A DNA stretch of 64,000 nt, taken from NCBI GenBank assembly GCA_016782225.1, contig JADDOW010000074.1, positions 1-64,000 of the forward strand. The letters run 5' to 3'. Within the stretch, counting starts at the first letter, position 1. Every line of letters begins with the position of its first letter. Below, one piece after another: positions 47,220 through 56,381 of the stretch. The position numbers and the translations under genes were made by a program. The DNA is from Nitrososphaeraceae archaeon. Lineage in GTDB: Archaea; Thermoproteota; Nitrososphaeria; Nitrososphaerales; Nitrososphaeraceae. The notes below the pieces were generated by a model. The model ran no database searches and was not told the DNA's origin. It saw only the letters and a list, made by a program, of their open reading frames with translations.

Positions 47220-47537
47220 CTATTCCATAGCTGTTCTTCTTTTCAAATCCTTTTCATCAAAGGCTATATCGCCTTCAATTATCTTTTTCTGGATTAAACT
47301 TAAGACTATTTCTGGATCCATGCCCATTTTTTTAATTTGATTGTATTTTGTTTCAGAAATTTTTATGTTGATGTTCTGCCCTCCTATGCGTCCAAATGCC
47401 ACTGCCTTAAAATTAACCGTATTATTGCCAATTGAAAAAAACCCCGATATCTTACTTGCCACTGCCCCTTCTACAACGTTCTTGACATGTATTTTAAAAT
47501 CAATCTTGTCGTATTCTTCGGGAATATTGGATTTCAT
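47220..47537 (-). CDS. unknown protein, third gene of cassette (105 aa)
   Basis: From ATG 47537, which overlaps the stop of the upstream gene (ATGA). Beta-rich middle (GAVASKISGFFSIGNN, VNFKAVAFGRIGG), helical C-terminus. No family recognised. The frame is open further upstream (47603), but the overlap supports 47537. Confidence 0.6.
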   Translation of the reverse strand: MKSNIPEEYDKIDFKIHVKNVVEGAVASKISGFFSIGNNTVNFKAVAFGRIGGQNINIKISETKYNQIKKMGMDPEIVLSLIQKKIIEGDIAFDEKDLKRRTAME

Positions 47538-47962
47538 TTTTGTATTATTTCCTTTGATATTTCTACGCTTCTGTTGATGTTCTTGGAAACTAAAAAGCTC
47601 CACCAGTCTGGATCTATTATTCTTAAGTTTTCTATTATTACGGAAATCTTTGTCTCGTCGTCAGTATCTAAAAAATCAACTTTGCCGTTTTCTGGTATTT
47701 TTATTAGTTTCCATCTGTCTTTTCCTTTTCTGTGCTTGTTTACTGCTAATGCCCATGTTTCTTTATCGCTAATGGTTGGCATTCCAATATCTTCAGATAT
47801 ATCTAGAATTCCTGGTCTTTTTTCTTCACATAAAATTTTTTTTGTAATTGCACTTCTCCATATATCGATTGCACCTATGTTTTTACCATTTTCATTAATG
47901 TTTATTACACCAAAGTAAACAATCTTGTCTTGGTTTTTCTTAGAGGAATCTGAAGATTGCAT
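47534..47962 (-). CDS. unknown protein, second gene of cassette (142 aa)
   Basis: Mixed alpha/beta, soluble. Strand-rich start (IVYFGVININENG), WALAVNKHRKGKDRWKLI in the middle, and a Trp near the end (DPDWWSFLVSKN). Not recognised. Coupled to the downstream gene by a 4-nt overlap and 50 nt after a helix-turn-helix gene on the same strand. Confidence 0.6.
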   Translation of the reverse strand: MQSSDSSKKNQDKIVYFGVININENGKNIGAIDIWRSAITKKILCEEKRPGILDISEDIGMPTISDKETWALAVNKHRKGKDRWKLIKIPENGKVDFLDTDDETKISVIIENLRIIDPDWWSFLVSKNINRSVEISKEIIQK

Positions 47963-48012
47963 GATAGGTAATGATTTGATGTTTTTCCCCTATTTAGGCC
48001 TTGCACTCATCG

Positions 48013-48360
48013 CTATTGTTTATCCTGATAATTTTCTAGCATTATTCCTATGTTGTCAATTTTGATATTTTTTTTGAAATGAATATTTTTCTCTGCGCAT
48101 AACCTCCTATATCTGTTTACGATTGCAAATCTTGGATGAAGGACCTGAAATTCATTCTCGTTTATCTCTATTATCATTCCTTTTTGCTCAAGCTTTTTAC
48201 AGTTTTCAATCATTTTTTCCGCATTCCAGTCGAAATGTTTTTTAAAGTTTGTTGATGATGTTTTCTCCTCTTTTATCAATGCTAAAAAAATTTCCGCCTC
48301 TTCTTCACATAATTCCAGATCATTGACAATATTTTTTTTAAGCTGATTGAATTGGTTCAT
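48013..48360 (-). CDS. TrmB-like winged-helix protein, first gene of cassette (115 aa)
   Basis: Residues ~10-75 form a helix-turn-helix with wing (LELCEEEAEIFLALIKEEKT, NAEKMIENCKKLEQKGMI), the usual TrmB/archaeal regulator layout without a sugar-binding domain. A C-terminal helix follows. It is the first of three same-strand genes and could regulate the cassette or the divergent abfD gene 120 nt away. Confidence 0.65.
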   Translation of the reverse strand: MNQFNQLKKNIVNDLELCEEEAEIFLALIKEEKTSSTNFKKHFDWNAEKMIENCKKLEQKGMIIEINENEFQVLHPRFAIVNRYRRLCAEKNIHFKKNIKIDNIGIMLENYQDKQ

Positions 48361-48480
48361 ATGTGTTTTTGGTTCTAAATCCTTTAGATAAGTTTTTTAC
48401 TACTTGGTATTTGTTGTCTGAGGTGATTTTTTTTACCCTCTTATGCGAATATTCAAATATCATCCATTGTTAGCTATAGT

Positions 48481-49998
48481 ATGCCTATTAGAAATGGGTC
48501 TGAATATATAGAAAGTTTAAGAAATAGGAATTTACAAGTTTATCTTTTTGGAGAGTTGGTGAAAGAGCCAGTTGATCACCCTATGATTAGACCGTCAATT
48601 AATGCCCTTGCTGCTACTTATGATTTGGCAGTCGATGATCCGGATTTGGGTTCCACAACGTCCTCTTTGACGGGATTAAAGGTTAACCGATTTTTACACA
48701 TTGTAGAAAGCGCTGAGGATTTGGTGAATCAAAATCGGATGCAAAGAAAATTGGGTCAAAAAACAGGCACCTGTTTCCAGCGCTGTGTTGGGATGGATGC
48801 ACTAAATGCTTTGTATTCTACGACTTTTGATATTGATAAAAAACACAATGCAAGGTACCATGAGCGTTTAGTTGATTTTATCAAAAAGATACAATATGAA
48901 AATGTTGTTATAGGAGGAACGATGACCGATGTAAAAGGTGATCGTAGCCTATCTCCGTCTCAACAAGACGACCCGGATATGTTTGTGCATGTTGTAAAAA
49001 GAGACGATAAGGGGGTTTACATTAAAGGGGCAAAAGCACATCAAACAGGTTGCATAAATTCCCACTGGCTAATAGTAATGCCTACAATGCGTTTAAAACC
49101 CGAAGACAAAGACTATGCTATAGTAGGAGCAATTCCTGTTGATGCAAAAGGCATTACCTATATCTATGGGCGACAATCCTGTGACACTAGGAGCATGGAA
49201 CCAGGTGATCTTGATTCGGGTAATGCTCAGTTTGGAGGCCAAGAGGCATTAATTATTTTTGATAATGTCTTTATTCCAAACGAGTTAATTTTTATGGACG
49301 GTGAGGTGGACTTTGCGGCTTCTTTAGTTGAGAGGTTTACCTGTTATCATAGACGAAGTTATGTATGCAAGACTGGGCTTGGAGATGTGATAATTGGCGC
49401 TGCGGCATCAGCTGCCGAGTACAATGGAATTACAAATGCTTCCCATATAAAAGATAAATTAGTTGAGATGACTCATCTGAATGAAACTATTTTTGCAACT
49501 GCAATTGCCTCTTCCCATCAGGCCTATAAAACTGCCTCTGGTAATTATATTAACGATGAGATGCTTTCAAATGTTTGTAAACACAATGTGACTCGTTTTC
49601 CATACGAGATTGGACGCCTTGCCCAAGATATAGCCGGAGCCTTAATGGTTACTATGCCATCAGAACAAGACTTTCGAAGCCCTGTGACCGGCCCTCTTTT
49701 AGAAAAATACCTGAAAGGTAAAAAGGGAGTCGCTACTGAAGATAAAGTTAGAATGATGAGGCTTATTGAAGACATGACCATGGGACGTAATGCTGTGGGT
49801 TACCTTACCGAGTCTATGCATGGTGCTGGATCACCACAAGCTCAGCGTATTCAAATTGCAAGGCAAATGCAATTGGAATACAAGAAAAAACTTGCGAGAA
49901 ATTTGGCTAACATAAAAGAAGGCGAGAATACTCCTATGGGATTATTATCCGAACCATCTGATTATTTTGATCGTATATTTGGCACAAAAAATAACTAA
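48481..49998 (+). CDS. abfD: 4-hydroxybutyryl-CoA dehydratase
   Basis: Converts 4-hydroxybutyryl-CoA to crotonyl-CoA by radical chemistry on FAD and a [4Fe-4S] cluster; the key step of the 3HP/4HB carbon-fixation cycle. 505 residues, same length class as known enzymes. Cluster ligands by position: C98 and C102 in TGTCFQRCVG, H290 and C296 in YHRRSYVCKTG. The last two are 6 apart, against 7 (H292/C299) recalled for Clostridium aminobutyricum. Single gene with its own upstream region. Confidence 0.95.
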   Translation: MPIRNGSEYIESLRNRNLQVYLFGELVKEPVDHPMIRPSINALAATYDLAVDDPDLGSTTSSLTGLKVNRFLHIVESAEDLVNQNRMQRKLGQKTGTCFQRCVGMDALNALYSTTFDIDKKHNARYHERLVDFIKKIQYENVVIGGTMTDVKGDRSLSPSQQDDPDMFVHVVKRDDKGVYIKGAKAHQTGCINSHWLIVMPTMRLKPEDKDYAIVGAIPVDAKGITYIYGRQSCDTRSMEPGDLDSGNAQFGGQEALIIFDNVFIPNELIFMDGEVDFAASLVERFTCYHRRSYVCKTGLGDVIIGAAASAAEYNGITNASHIKDKLVEMTHLNETIFATAIASSHQAYKTASGNYINDEMLSNVCKHNVTRFPYEIGRLAQDIAGALMVTMPSEQDFRSPVTGPLLEKYLKGKKGVATEDKVRMMRLIEDMTMGRNAVGYLTESMHGAGSPQAQRIQIARQMQLEYKKKLARNLANIKEGENTPMGLLSEPSDYFDRIFGTKNN

Positions 49999-50329
49999 AA
50001 ACTATATCAGACCCTTATTTTTTTTTGTTTTGTTGATTAGCAATAGGTAAAATATTATTGTAATATGCACCTTTATGTGGTTAATGTACATAATAAATGG
50101 GTTAAACTTGATTTTTCTCTATTGAAATTTCAGATACTAATTTTCGGTATTGCATAGTTGTTGTTTTTTTAATTAGATTAGGTATGTCTTATGTCGTTTG
50201 GTATTGTATTATTTTAAATGCCTTGTTATGGATGCATTAAACTGTAAAATTGAAGATGATTTGTATAACTGCTATAAGTATCTAAATTGAAGAATGTTTA
50301 TTATTTGTTTAAAATAATCGCAATGGTGT
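49999..50329. other. intergenic with oligo-T terminator
   Basis: A T-rich run at 50015-50031 follows the abfD stop and likely ends its transcript. The rest is AT-rich without recognisable features, between converging genes. Confidence 0.45.
50015..50031 (+). terminator. oligo-T terminator after abfD
   Basis: A nearly unbroken T stretch 17 nt past the stop, typical of archaeal intrinsic termination. Confidence 0.45.
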
Positions 50330-51370
50330 TTAAAATTCTTCTTCCAATATTTTTCTTTTCTTTTTTATGCCGAATATTTTTTCTGTTTGTTTTAGCGCTT
50401 CTGCTTTGGATTTTTTTAAAACCATTGATTGTATGAGCATATAGTTCTCTGGTATCACCATCCCCGTTTGATCATCTGAATACGATATCTTCACAACATC
50501 ATCTTGAATTTTTAAAATTTCTTTATGGATATGAATCATGCCTGTATCACCATGTTCGAATTTTAATTCAATGGCTTTGTTTCGTATGTCTGCAGTGCCT
50601 TTTGCTTTGTCGATCACAGCAACACCATATTCTTTATCAAATATTTCTAGAATTTTGTCTTTGGAAGGTGGTTTATCTTTAAACCTTATTGCCATTTGAT
50701 GTAGATGCATCATCCGAGAAGGAACTTTTAATGAATCAACATACAAATTTATGGATGGAATAAAGTCTTTGACATCGTCCTGGTGATGAGGTTGCCTGTC
50801 CCACTCGATAGTGTCTTTGATTTCTTTTGCATCTTCTAAATCCGCCCATCTTCTGACCAAATTGACATCATACCTTTTGATTGATTCGCCATAGTTTTCC
50901 AAAAGTGGCTGAATAATCCTGCCCATTCCAGTTACATTGCAGCTTCCTTGAATTACATACTCTTTCTCATATGTTTTGTTATAATTTACTCGTGAATTGT
51001 GAATAATATCAGCTACAGAAAACCTTCCGTTTCTGTCTTCCCCACCTTGAAAGATGGCTTTTTTCTTTAATGGGGAATAATATTTATTTTTGTTTTGAAA
51101 ACCTTTGCCTTCTTTTGCAGCATCGATAATGATGTCTGCTTGATTAATTGCATCTTCAACTGTGCCGCTAATCTTAAAGTTTTTGTTTTGAAAACCCTCC
51201 TTCATCTCACTGGGAACAAAAACGTTATATCCTTTGTCTAAAGCGTTTTGAGTTTCTCCATCTGGTGAATATTTTGCGACACCAATTAATTCAATTGATT
51301 TATCTTTTGATAGAGCAGTAGCTAAACGCCTTCCAATATTTCCATATCCATTAATGAAAATCCGAACCAA
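50330..51370 (-). CDS. gap: archaeal (type II) glyceraldehyde-3-phosphate dehydrogenase
   Basis: 346 residues with NGYGNIGRRLA nucleotide loop (8-18) and the catalytic Cys144 in QGSCNVTGMGR, both typical of the NAD(P)-dependent archaeal enzyme. With PEP carboxykinase at 56382 it serves gluconeogenesis from fixed carbon. It ends in a basic tail (KKKRKILEEEF). Alone on its strand. Confidence 0.93.
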   Translation of the reverse strand: MVRIFINGYGNIGRRLATALSKDKSIELIGVAKYSPDGETQNALDKGYNVFVPSEMKEGFQNKNFKISGTVEDAINQADIIIDAAKEGKGFQNKNKYYSPLKKKAIFQGGEDRNGRFSVADIIHNSRVNYNKTYEKEYVIQGSCNVTGMGRIIQPLLENYGESIKRYDVNLVRRWADLEDAKEIKDTIEWDRQPHHQDDVKDFIPSINLYVDSLKVPSRMMHLHQMAIRFKDKPPSKDKILEIFDKEYGVAVIDKAKGTADIRNKAIELKFEHGDTGMIHIHKEILKIQDDVVKISYSDDQTGMVIPENYMLIQSMVLKKSKAEALKQTEKIFGIKKKRKILEEEF

Positions 51371-51666
51371 TAATGGGATTTACTTTTTTACAATATTAAT
51401 ATATTATTGTTTTCTGTTTTTTCCATTATACATATCCAATAAATTTGGAATTGACATGTGCTGAAATATCCGGTTTATTTTGTTATTGTTGTTATAGATA
51501 AAATTGCCGATATGTTTTGTTTTATGTTAATTCTGATATGTGACTGGTATTTTTATTGTAAGTGGCAAAACTAGAAACAGATTTGTTAAACCAAAAAGGT
51601 TTAATTATACTTTTTTCTGATAAAAAGAAACATATTGTATTTAAATATTAACAATTAGCAAAATAC

Positions 51667-51831
51667 ATGAATCCAAAAAAATCCGAAAAATCAGATAGTG
51701 ATAAAAAAGAACAATCTGCAATGAATGATATTAAAAAAATTGAAGAGAAACTTAAAGATTTGACACTAAATGTAAACAAACTAAAAACTCTGTTTAAACC
51801 AAAAAGTGATACAAAAAAGAAAAACGAATAA
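51667..51831 (+). CDS. small charged coiled-coil protein (54 aa)
   Basis: ATG 51667 to TAA 51829. Lys/Ser/Glu-rich N-terminus, a heptad-like helix (IEEKLKDLTLNVNKLKTLF) and a Lys-rich tail. The composition is low-complexity, so coding status is uncertain, but the heptad helix and TATA-like sequence upstream (TATTTAAATATTAA near 51637-51650) favour a gene. Confidence 0.5.
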   Translation: MNPKKSEKSDSDKKEQSAMNDIKKIEEKLKDLTLNVNKLKTLFKPKSDTKKKNE

Positions 51832-52014
51832 TTGTCATATGGGTATAAAAACCCGAACTAGAACACGACAATATGTTTGACTTTCTTTTTGCATGTTGAT
51901 ATGCTCTCCAATAAAATTTTTAAATCGGCGAAATATCCCAAACTTTATTCATAACGTACGGACAGTGGATTTTGAGGTCAAAGTTATAATATGGTACAGT
52001 AAATTATATATATT

Positions 52015-52506
52015 ATGGCAATAACTGGTGCAGAAAATAATCGCAATATGGCAGAGCATTCAATCAACGAGATGATCCAAGAATCCAAATTATTGGAATC
52101 GTATTATAACGATATCCTATCCAAAGAGTCGATGTTGCATAGACTTTTAGAGGAGTCTCATAATTCATTTGAAGCAATAAAAAATTTATCTCTAGATGTG
52201 GAAACTTCGTCATTGATTCCCCTTGGCATAGGGATATATGTTAAAAGCGCCATTTATCCTATAAATAAGGTTCTTGTTAATGTCGGGGGCGGAGTAGTAA
52301 TTGAAAAGAAAAAAGAGGATGCAGTTAATTTTATTGAGCAACGAATCAAGGAGTTTGAAACAGCATCAAAGCAATTATCCTCGCAAAAACAAAAAATATC
52401 TTATCGAATGATGGAAATTCAAAATACTGTTAACTCTTATGTGGGTCAAATGCAAGGGCAAAACTATAATCAATCGGATCATTCTGGTCATCACCATCCC
52501 CATTAA
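52015..52506 (+). CDS. pfdA: prefoldin alpha subunit-like protein
   Basis: 163 residues. Two long coiled-coil helices (~10-65 and ~100-145) flank the beta hairpins (SLIPLGIGIYVKSAI, VLVNVGGGVVIEKKKEDA) that assemble the hexamer. Prefoldin hands unfolded proteins to the thermosome. The C-terminal tail is His-rich (HSGHHHPH). FtsY follows 60 nt later, as in many archaea. Confidence 0.88.
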   Translation: MAITGAENNRNMAEHSINEMIQESKLLESYYNDILSKESMLHRLLEESHNSFEAIKNLSLDVETSSLIPLGIGIYVKSAIYPINKVLVNVGGGVVIEKKKEDAVNFIEQRIKEFETASKQLSSQKQKISYRMMEIQNTVNSYVGQMQGQNYNQSDHSGHHHPH

Positions 52507-52568
52507 TTTAATTTATCTATGCTGAATTTTTTGTTGATGCCTGATATTTTAATAGTAAGTGAATTTGT

Positions 52569-53942
52569 ATGTTTGATAAATTAAAAAGAGCGTTTTCTAA
52601 TGCTGCCAAGAGTATTAGTCAAAAAGAACTTTCTGAAAAAGAATTGGACGAAAGCCTTTTTGATTTACAAGTTGCCCTTTTAGAAAGTGATGTTTCACAA
52701 GAAGTTATTGATGACCTTTCCATTCAAATAAAAAACAATTTAGTTGGCATGAAAATTCAAAAAAACGAAACAGCGGAGCAGATTATCGCGTCTACGTTAA
52801 AAAATAACTTTAGGGAAATATTGTCTAAAGCTGGATCAATTGATTTATTGGGTCTGATTCAGGAAAAGAAACAGAAAAAAGGGGGACCTTTTGTAATTGT
52901 TTTCCTTGGTATTAATGGAACTGGTAAAACTACTACCGTTGCTAAAGTCGCAAATTTATTAAAAAAAAATGGCCTTTCTGTGGTTATTGCTGCAGCAGAC
53001 ACTCATAGGGCTGGCGCAATAGAGCAAATAACTGCTCATGCTGAAAACCTTTCCATAAAGATTATATCTCAAAGATATGGTGCTGACCCATCTGCTGTAG
53101 CTCGAGATGCATTAGAATACGCTAAAAAACATTATGTTGATGCTGTATTGATTGATACAGCGGGGAGAATGCAGACTGCAAAAAATCTCATGTTTGAGAT
53201 AGGTAAAATTGTCAAGGTCATAAAGCCCGATATGAAATTATTTGTTGGGGATTCGCTTTCTGGTAACGACACTATAAATCAAGCAAGAGAGTTTTTTTCT
53301 TATACTGAATTTGACGGTGCAATTTTAACAAAATCTGATGCTGACGCAAAGGGGGGTGCTGCAATATCTATATCGTATATTACATCTAAACCTATAATGT
53401 ATCTTGGTATGGGGCAAGGGTATGATGATTTGGTTTTATTCAATAAAGAAAAATTTATTAATACTGTATTCAGTCACGATTCTTTATACAGCTCTGATGA
53501 TGAATTGTCTTTAACTGGTTCCTATAAAACAGAGCAACATTTTGACTCTCGTGATGCTGCAGAAGAAACACAAACAATAAAGTCATTTTCAAAGTCTAGT
53601 GCGGGAATTGGCTCAAGCGATGATAAAAGTACAGCGGTGGATCCGATTTCTTTGGATAGCATTATAAAAAACCAGCAAAAAAGTGCCATTGAAATAACTG
53701 ACTTGACGCCAGAAATTAACGCACAACCGGAATCCAAAGCACTTGACAATTCGCATTCTGATTTCAATGCCAATTCTATGAAAGATGCTGTATCAGAATC
53801 TATACCAAAAGATACTGATATTACTACTGGAGATGGTGGTAAATTGAAAGTTGGAGAAGAAATTAATTCAAATGTTGAGAACAAATCTGATTCTAGTGAT
53901 AAGAGGGGCTTGTTTGGATGGTTTAAGAAAAAAAAACCCTAG
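52569..53942 (+). CDS. ftsY: SRP receptor FtsY with long C-terminal tail
   Basis: NG domain (1-~302): GINGTGKTTT P-loop (114-123), DTHRAGA, DTAGRMQT, TKSDADAKGG and GMGQGYDDL. It docks the signal recognition particle at the membrane. A ~155-residue tail follows: acidic and Ser/Asp/Glu-rich, low complexity, ending in KRGLFGWFKKKKP, a short amphipathic/basic segment. FtsY usually carries its extra acidic domain at the N-terminus; here it lies at the C-terminus. The N-terminal helix before the NG domain is short. Confidence 0.95.
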   Translation: MFDKLKRAFSNAAKSISQKELSEKELDESLFDLQVALLESDVSQEVIDDLSIQIKNNLVGMKIQKNETAEQIIASTLKNNFREILSKAGSIDLLGLIQEKKQKKGGPFVIVFLGINGTGKTTTVAKVANLLKKNGLSVVIAAADTHRAGAIEQITAHAENLSIKIISQRYGADPSAVARDALEYAKKHYVDAVLIDTAGRMQTAKNLMFEIGKIVKVIKPDMKLFVGDSLSGNDTINQAREFFSYTEFDGAILTKSDADAKGGAAISISYITSKPIMYLGMGQGYDDLVLFNKEKFINTVFSHDSLYSSDDELSLTGSYKTEQHFDSRDAAEETQTIKSFSKSSAGIGSSDDKSTAVDPISLDSIIKNQQKSAIEITDLTPEINAQPESKALDNSHSDFNANSMKDAVSESIPKDTDITTGDGGKLKVGEEINSNVENKSDSSDKRGLFGWFKKKKP

Positions 53943-54018
53943 ATGTCCGCTACCTTTTATTTACCCTTTCTCCTCACTTTTGAAAACATTAAATTAAAGA
54001 ATTTTTTCATTTTTAATA

Positions 54019-54969
54019 TTGAATAAAAATGTTTTAAGTATTTGTGATTTGTCAAAAGAACAAATTATTTCTGTTATTGATGTTGCTAATTATTTAAAAA
54101 ATCCATTAAATGCCCGTGGTTCAAAAACTCCAATATTAAGGGGTAAAATATTGGGCATGATTTTCCAAAAACCCTCCACAAGGACAAGGATTAGCTTTGA
54201 AACTGCGATATTGCAGTTAGGGGGAAATGCCATTAACCTCGCTTATAATGATTTGCAAATGTCTAGAGGCGAGTCCATAGAGGATACTGCAAGAACACTT
54301 TCGTTATATCTTGATTGCATTGTAGCAAGGGTGTATGCTCATGGCGACCTGGAGAAACTGTCTTTACACTCAAACATACCTGTCATAAATGGTTTATCTG
54401 ATCTATTTCATCCATGTCAGATATTGTCTGATTTGATGACTATTTATGAATACAAAAAGAAACTTGATGGCATTACACTGGCATTTGTCGGTGATGGTAA
54501 TAATATCTGCAATGATTTGTTATTAGGGTGTTCAAAACTGGGAATTAATGTAAAAATATCGACCCCTCCAGGTTTTGAACCTTTGAAATGGGTAATTAAT
54601 ACTGCAATAGAGGAGAGCAAAAAAAACGGTAGTTATGTTCTGATAACTAATGATCCTGTTGAAGCTGTTAAAGAAGCGGATATAGTAACTACAGATACTT
54701 TTATATCAATTGGAAAAGAGGATGAAAAAGAAAAAAGGGATACCATTTTTTTACCGTTATACCAAGTTAACAAGAATTTAATTCAGAATGCAAAAAAGGA
54801 TTTCATTTTTATGCATTGTCTACCCGCTAAAAGAGGCAAAGAGGTGACATCTGAGATAATTGATGGCCCTCATTCTGTTGTTTGGGCCGAAGCAGAAAAT
54901 AGGTTACATGTACAAAAAGCACTGTTAATAAAGTTGCTTAACCCTGAATTTGACTATAAAGAATTTTAA
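54019..54969 (+). CDS. argF: ornithine carbamoyltransferase
   Basis: Makes citrulline from ornithine and carbamoyl phosphate. TTG start. FQKPSTRTRISFE (carbamoyl-phosphate site), HPCQILSDLMTIYE, FVGDGNNICND, and the ornithine-side FMHCLPAKRGKEV. 316 residues, normal. Single gene between ftsY and the Rieske gene; no other arginine genes here. Confidence 0.95.
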   Translation: MNKNVLSICDLSKEQIISVIDVANYLKNPLNARGSKTPILRGKILGMIFQKPSTRTRISFETAILQLGGNAINLAYNDLQMSRGESIEDTARTLSLYLDCIVARVYAHGDLEKLSLHSNIPVINGLSDLFHPCQILSDLMTIYEYKKKLDGITLAFVGDGNNICNDLLLGCSKLGINVKISTPPGFEPLKWVINTAIEESKKNGSYVLITNDPVEAVKEADIVTTDTFISIGKEDEKEKRDTIFLPLYQVNKNLIQNAKKDFIFMHCLPAKRGKEVTSEIIDGPHSVVWAEAENRLHVQKALLIKLLNPEFDYKEF

Positions 54970-55012
54970 CAATTGTATATAGTTTAAAATACTTATTTTA
55001 TTATAAATTTTT

Positions 55013-55324
55013 ATGACAAAGTTTTTAGTAGATACCGCCGAAAATCTTCCTCAGGGCTATTTGAAAAATATTACTGCAGGTGGGAAAGAAATTTTAGTTG
55101 TAAATATTGACGGAAATTATTACGGCATAAATAATATTTGTAATCACGCAGGAGCTAAACTGCATGAGGGATCTATTCTTAATCATAAAGAATTGGTCTG
55201 TCCTTGGCATGCCGCAAAGTGGAACATTAAAAACGGTGAACTTATTTGGTTTCCCCAAAAATTAAAGAAACAAGAGACCTATCAAATTGTTATTGAAAAC
55301 AATAATGTGTATGTGGAAATCTGA
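55013..55324 (+). CDS. Rieske-type [2Fe-2S] ferredoxin
   Basis: 103 residues, cytosolic. Cluster ligands C43 and H45 in CNHAGAKL and C63 and H66 in CPWHAAKW. No signal peptide or membrane helix, so a soluble electron carrier rather than a bc1 subunit. Such proteins often serve oxygenases; no oxygenase gene is adjacent. Confidence 0.92.
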   Translation: MTKFLVDTAENLPQGYLKNITAGGKEILVVNIDGNYYGINNICNHAGAKLHEGSILNHKELVCPWHAAKWNIKNGELIWFPQKLKKQETYQIVIENNNVYVEI

Positions 55325-55392
55325 TTTCGTTAACCTTGACCAATGACTAAAATTTTATCTGTCTATTTCCATATTAAAATTAATTTTTATAG

Positions 55393-56181
55393 GTGATAAA
55401 AAAAATAGTATTATTGAAAATAGGTGATTTTATTGCAACTCTTCCCTCATCTGTAATATCGGGTGATGATGTTGTGATTCCCGATAATTTTTTTAGAAAA
55501 ATGTTCTCTTTTTGCGAATTAAATCAGAATGATGTATTTTATCATTTGGGTGTTGGTAAAAATTTTTCATCACTTTTGATTGCAAGCAGAGAATATGGTG
55601 TTAGAAAATCTGTTGGTATAGAAATCGATCCGAATACTATTAGTCATATAAAGTCCAAAATAAATCCATCTGTTGATCAGATAGATATTATAAATGAGGA
55701 TGTAGTTAAATCGTCACTGGCTGAGGCCACGGTTATATTTTCTTGGTTTACTGATGAAAAAATCAATGAGAGATTACTTGATAAATTCAAATATGATGTC
55801 AGAGATGGTACAAGGATAATATCTATTTGGTCTCCACCTGGTTTGTTTATCCCTGATAAAGTCGATTTCCCACTTATTTTGTGTAAGAAGCCATTTACTT
55901 TTGGAGTTGATATCAGAGACCAATTAAAAAAACTTTATGGTACCAAATGTATTGATTTCACAGCATCATGGCTTTTATCTGAAAAATATATTCAATCATT
56001 TGGGATTGTTGAAAGCCAGTATGTTCGATTCCTTAATATTTTACAAAGTGTTATGATATGGTTTAACGCCAGGGATTTGGACCTCGTTTGTGAAGATGAA
56101 ATTCCACCACCAATTAAAAGCTATGTTGGAATTCTTAAGTATTTCTTTAATATTGATTTATCTGATCTTTTAGTTAAATAG
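55393..56181 (+). CDS. SAM-dependent methyltransferase, class I
   Basis: 262 residues from GTG. FYHLGVGKNFSSLLIASR replaces the usual DLGxGxG SAM loop, followed by SVGIEIDPNTISHIK (acidic end of strand 2) and INEDVVKSSL. A DOT1-like layout (glycine loop then IEID) is possible. The C-terminal ~90 residues are unrecognised. The substrate is unknown. Confidence 0.7.
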   Translation: MIKKIVLLKIGDFIATLPSSVISGDDVVIPDNFFRKMFSFCELNQNDVFYHLGVGKNFSSLLIASREYGVRKSVGIEIDPNTISHIKSKINPSVDQIDIINEDVVKSSLAEATVIFSWFTDEKINERLLDKFKYDVRDGTRIISIWSPPGLFIPDKVDFPLILCKKPFTFGVDIRDQLKKLYGTKCIDFTASWLLSEKYIQSFGIVESQYVRFLNILQSVMIWFNARDLDLVCEDEIPPPIKSYVGILKYFFNIDLSDLLVK

Positions 56182-56381
56182 CGAATTTTAGTGCTTTTCT
56201 ACTTTTAGTATATTTTTATACCGAGAACCTTTGTTATATTTTTTAAGTAATTTAATTTGTTTTGTAATAAATTATAAAAATATTCTAACAAAAATAAATT
56301 TTTATAATTTATTACATGTATCTTTAATAACAATCTACCCCAAAGATTATAACCATTGGTATCATGAAGCAAATCTAGAAG

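Noticed and set aside
47487-47918. 143-codon plus-strand frame
   Set aside because: Antisense to the two overlapping cassette genes, which have better composition and coupling.
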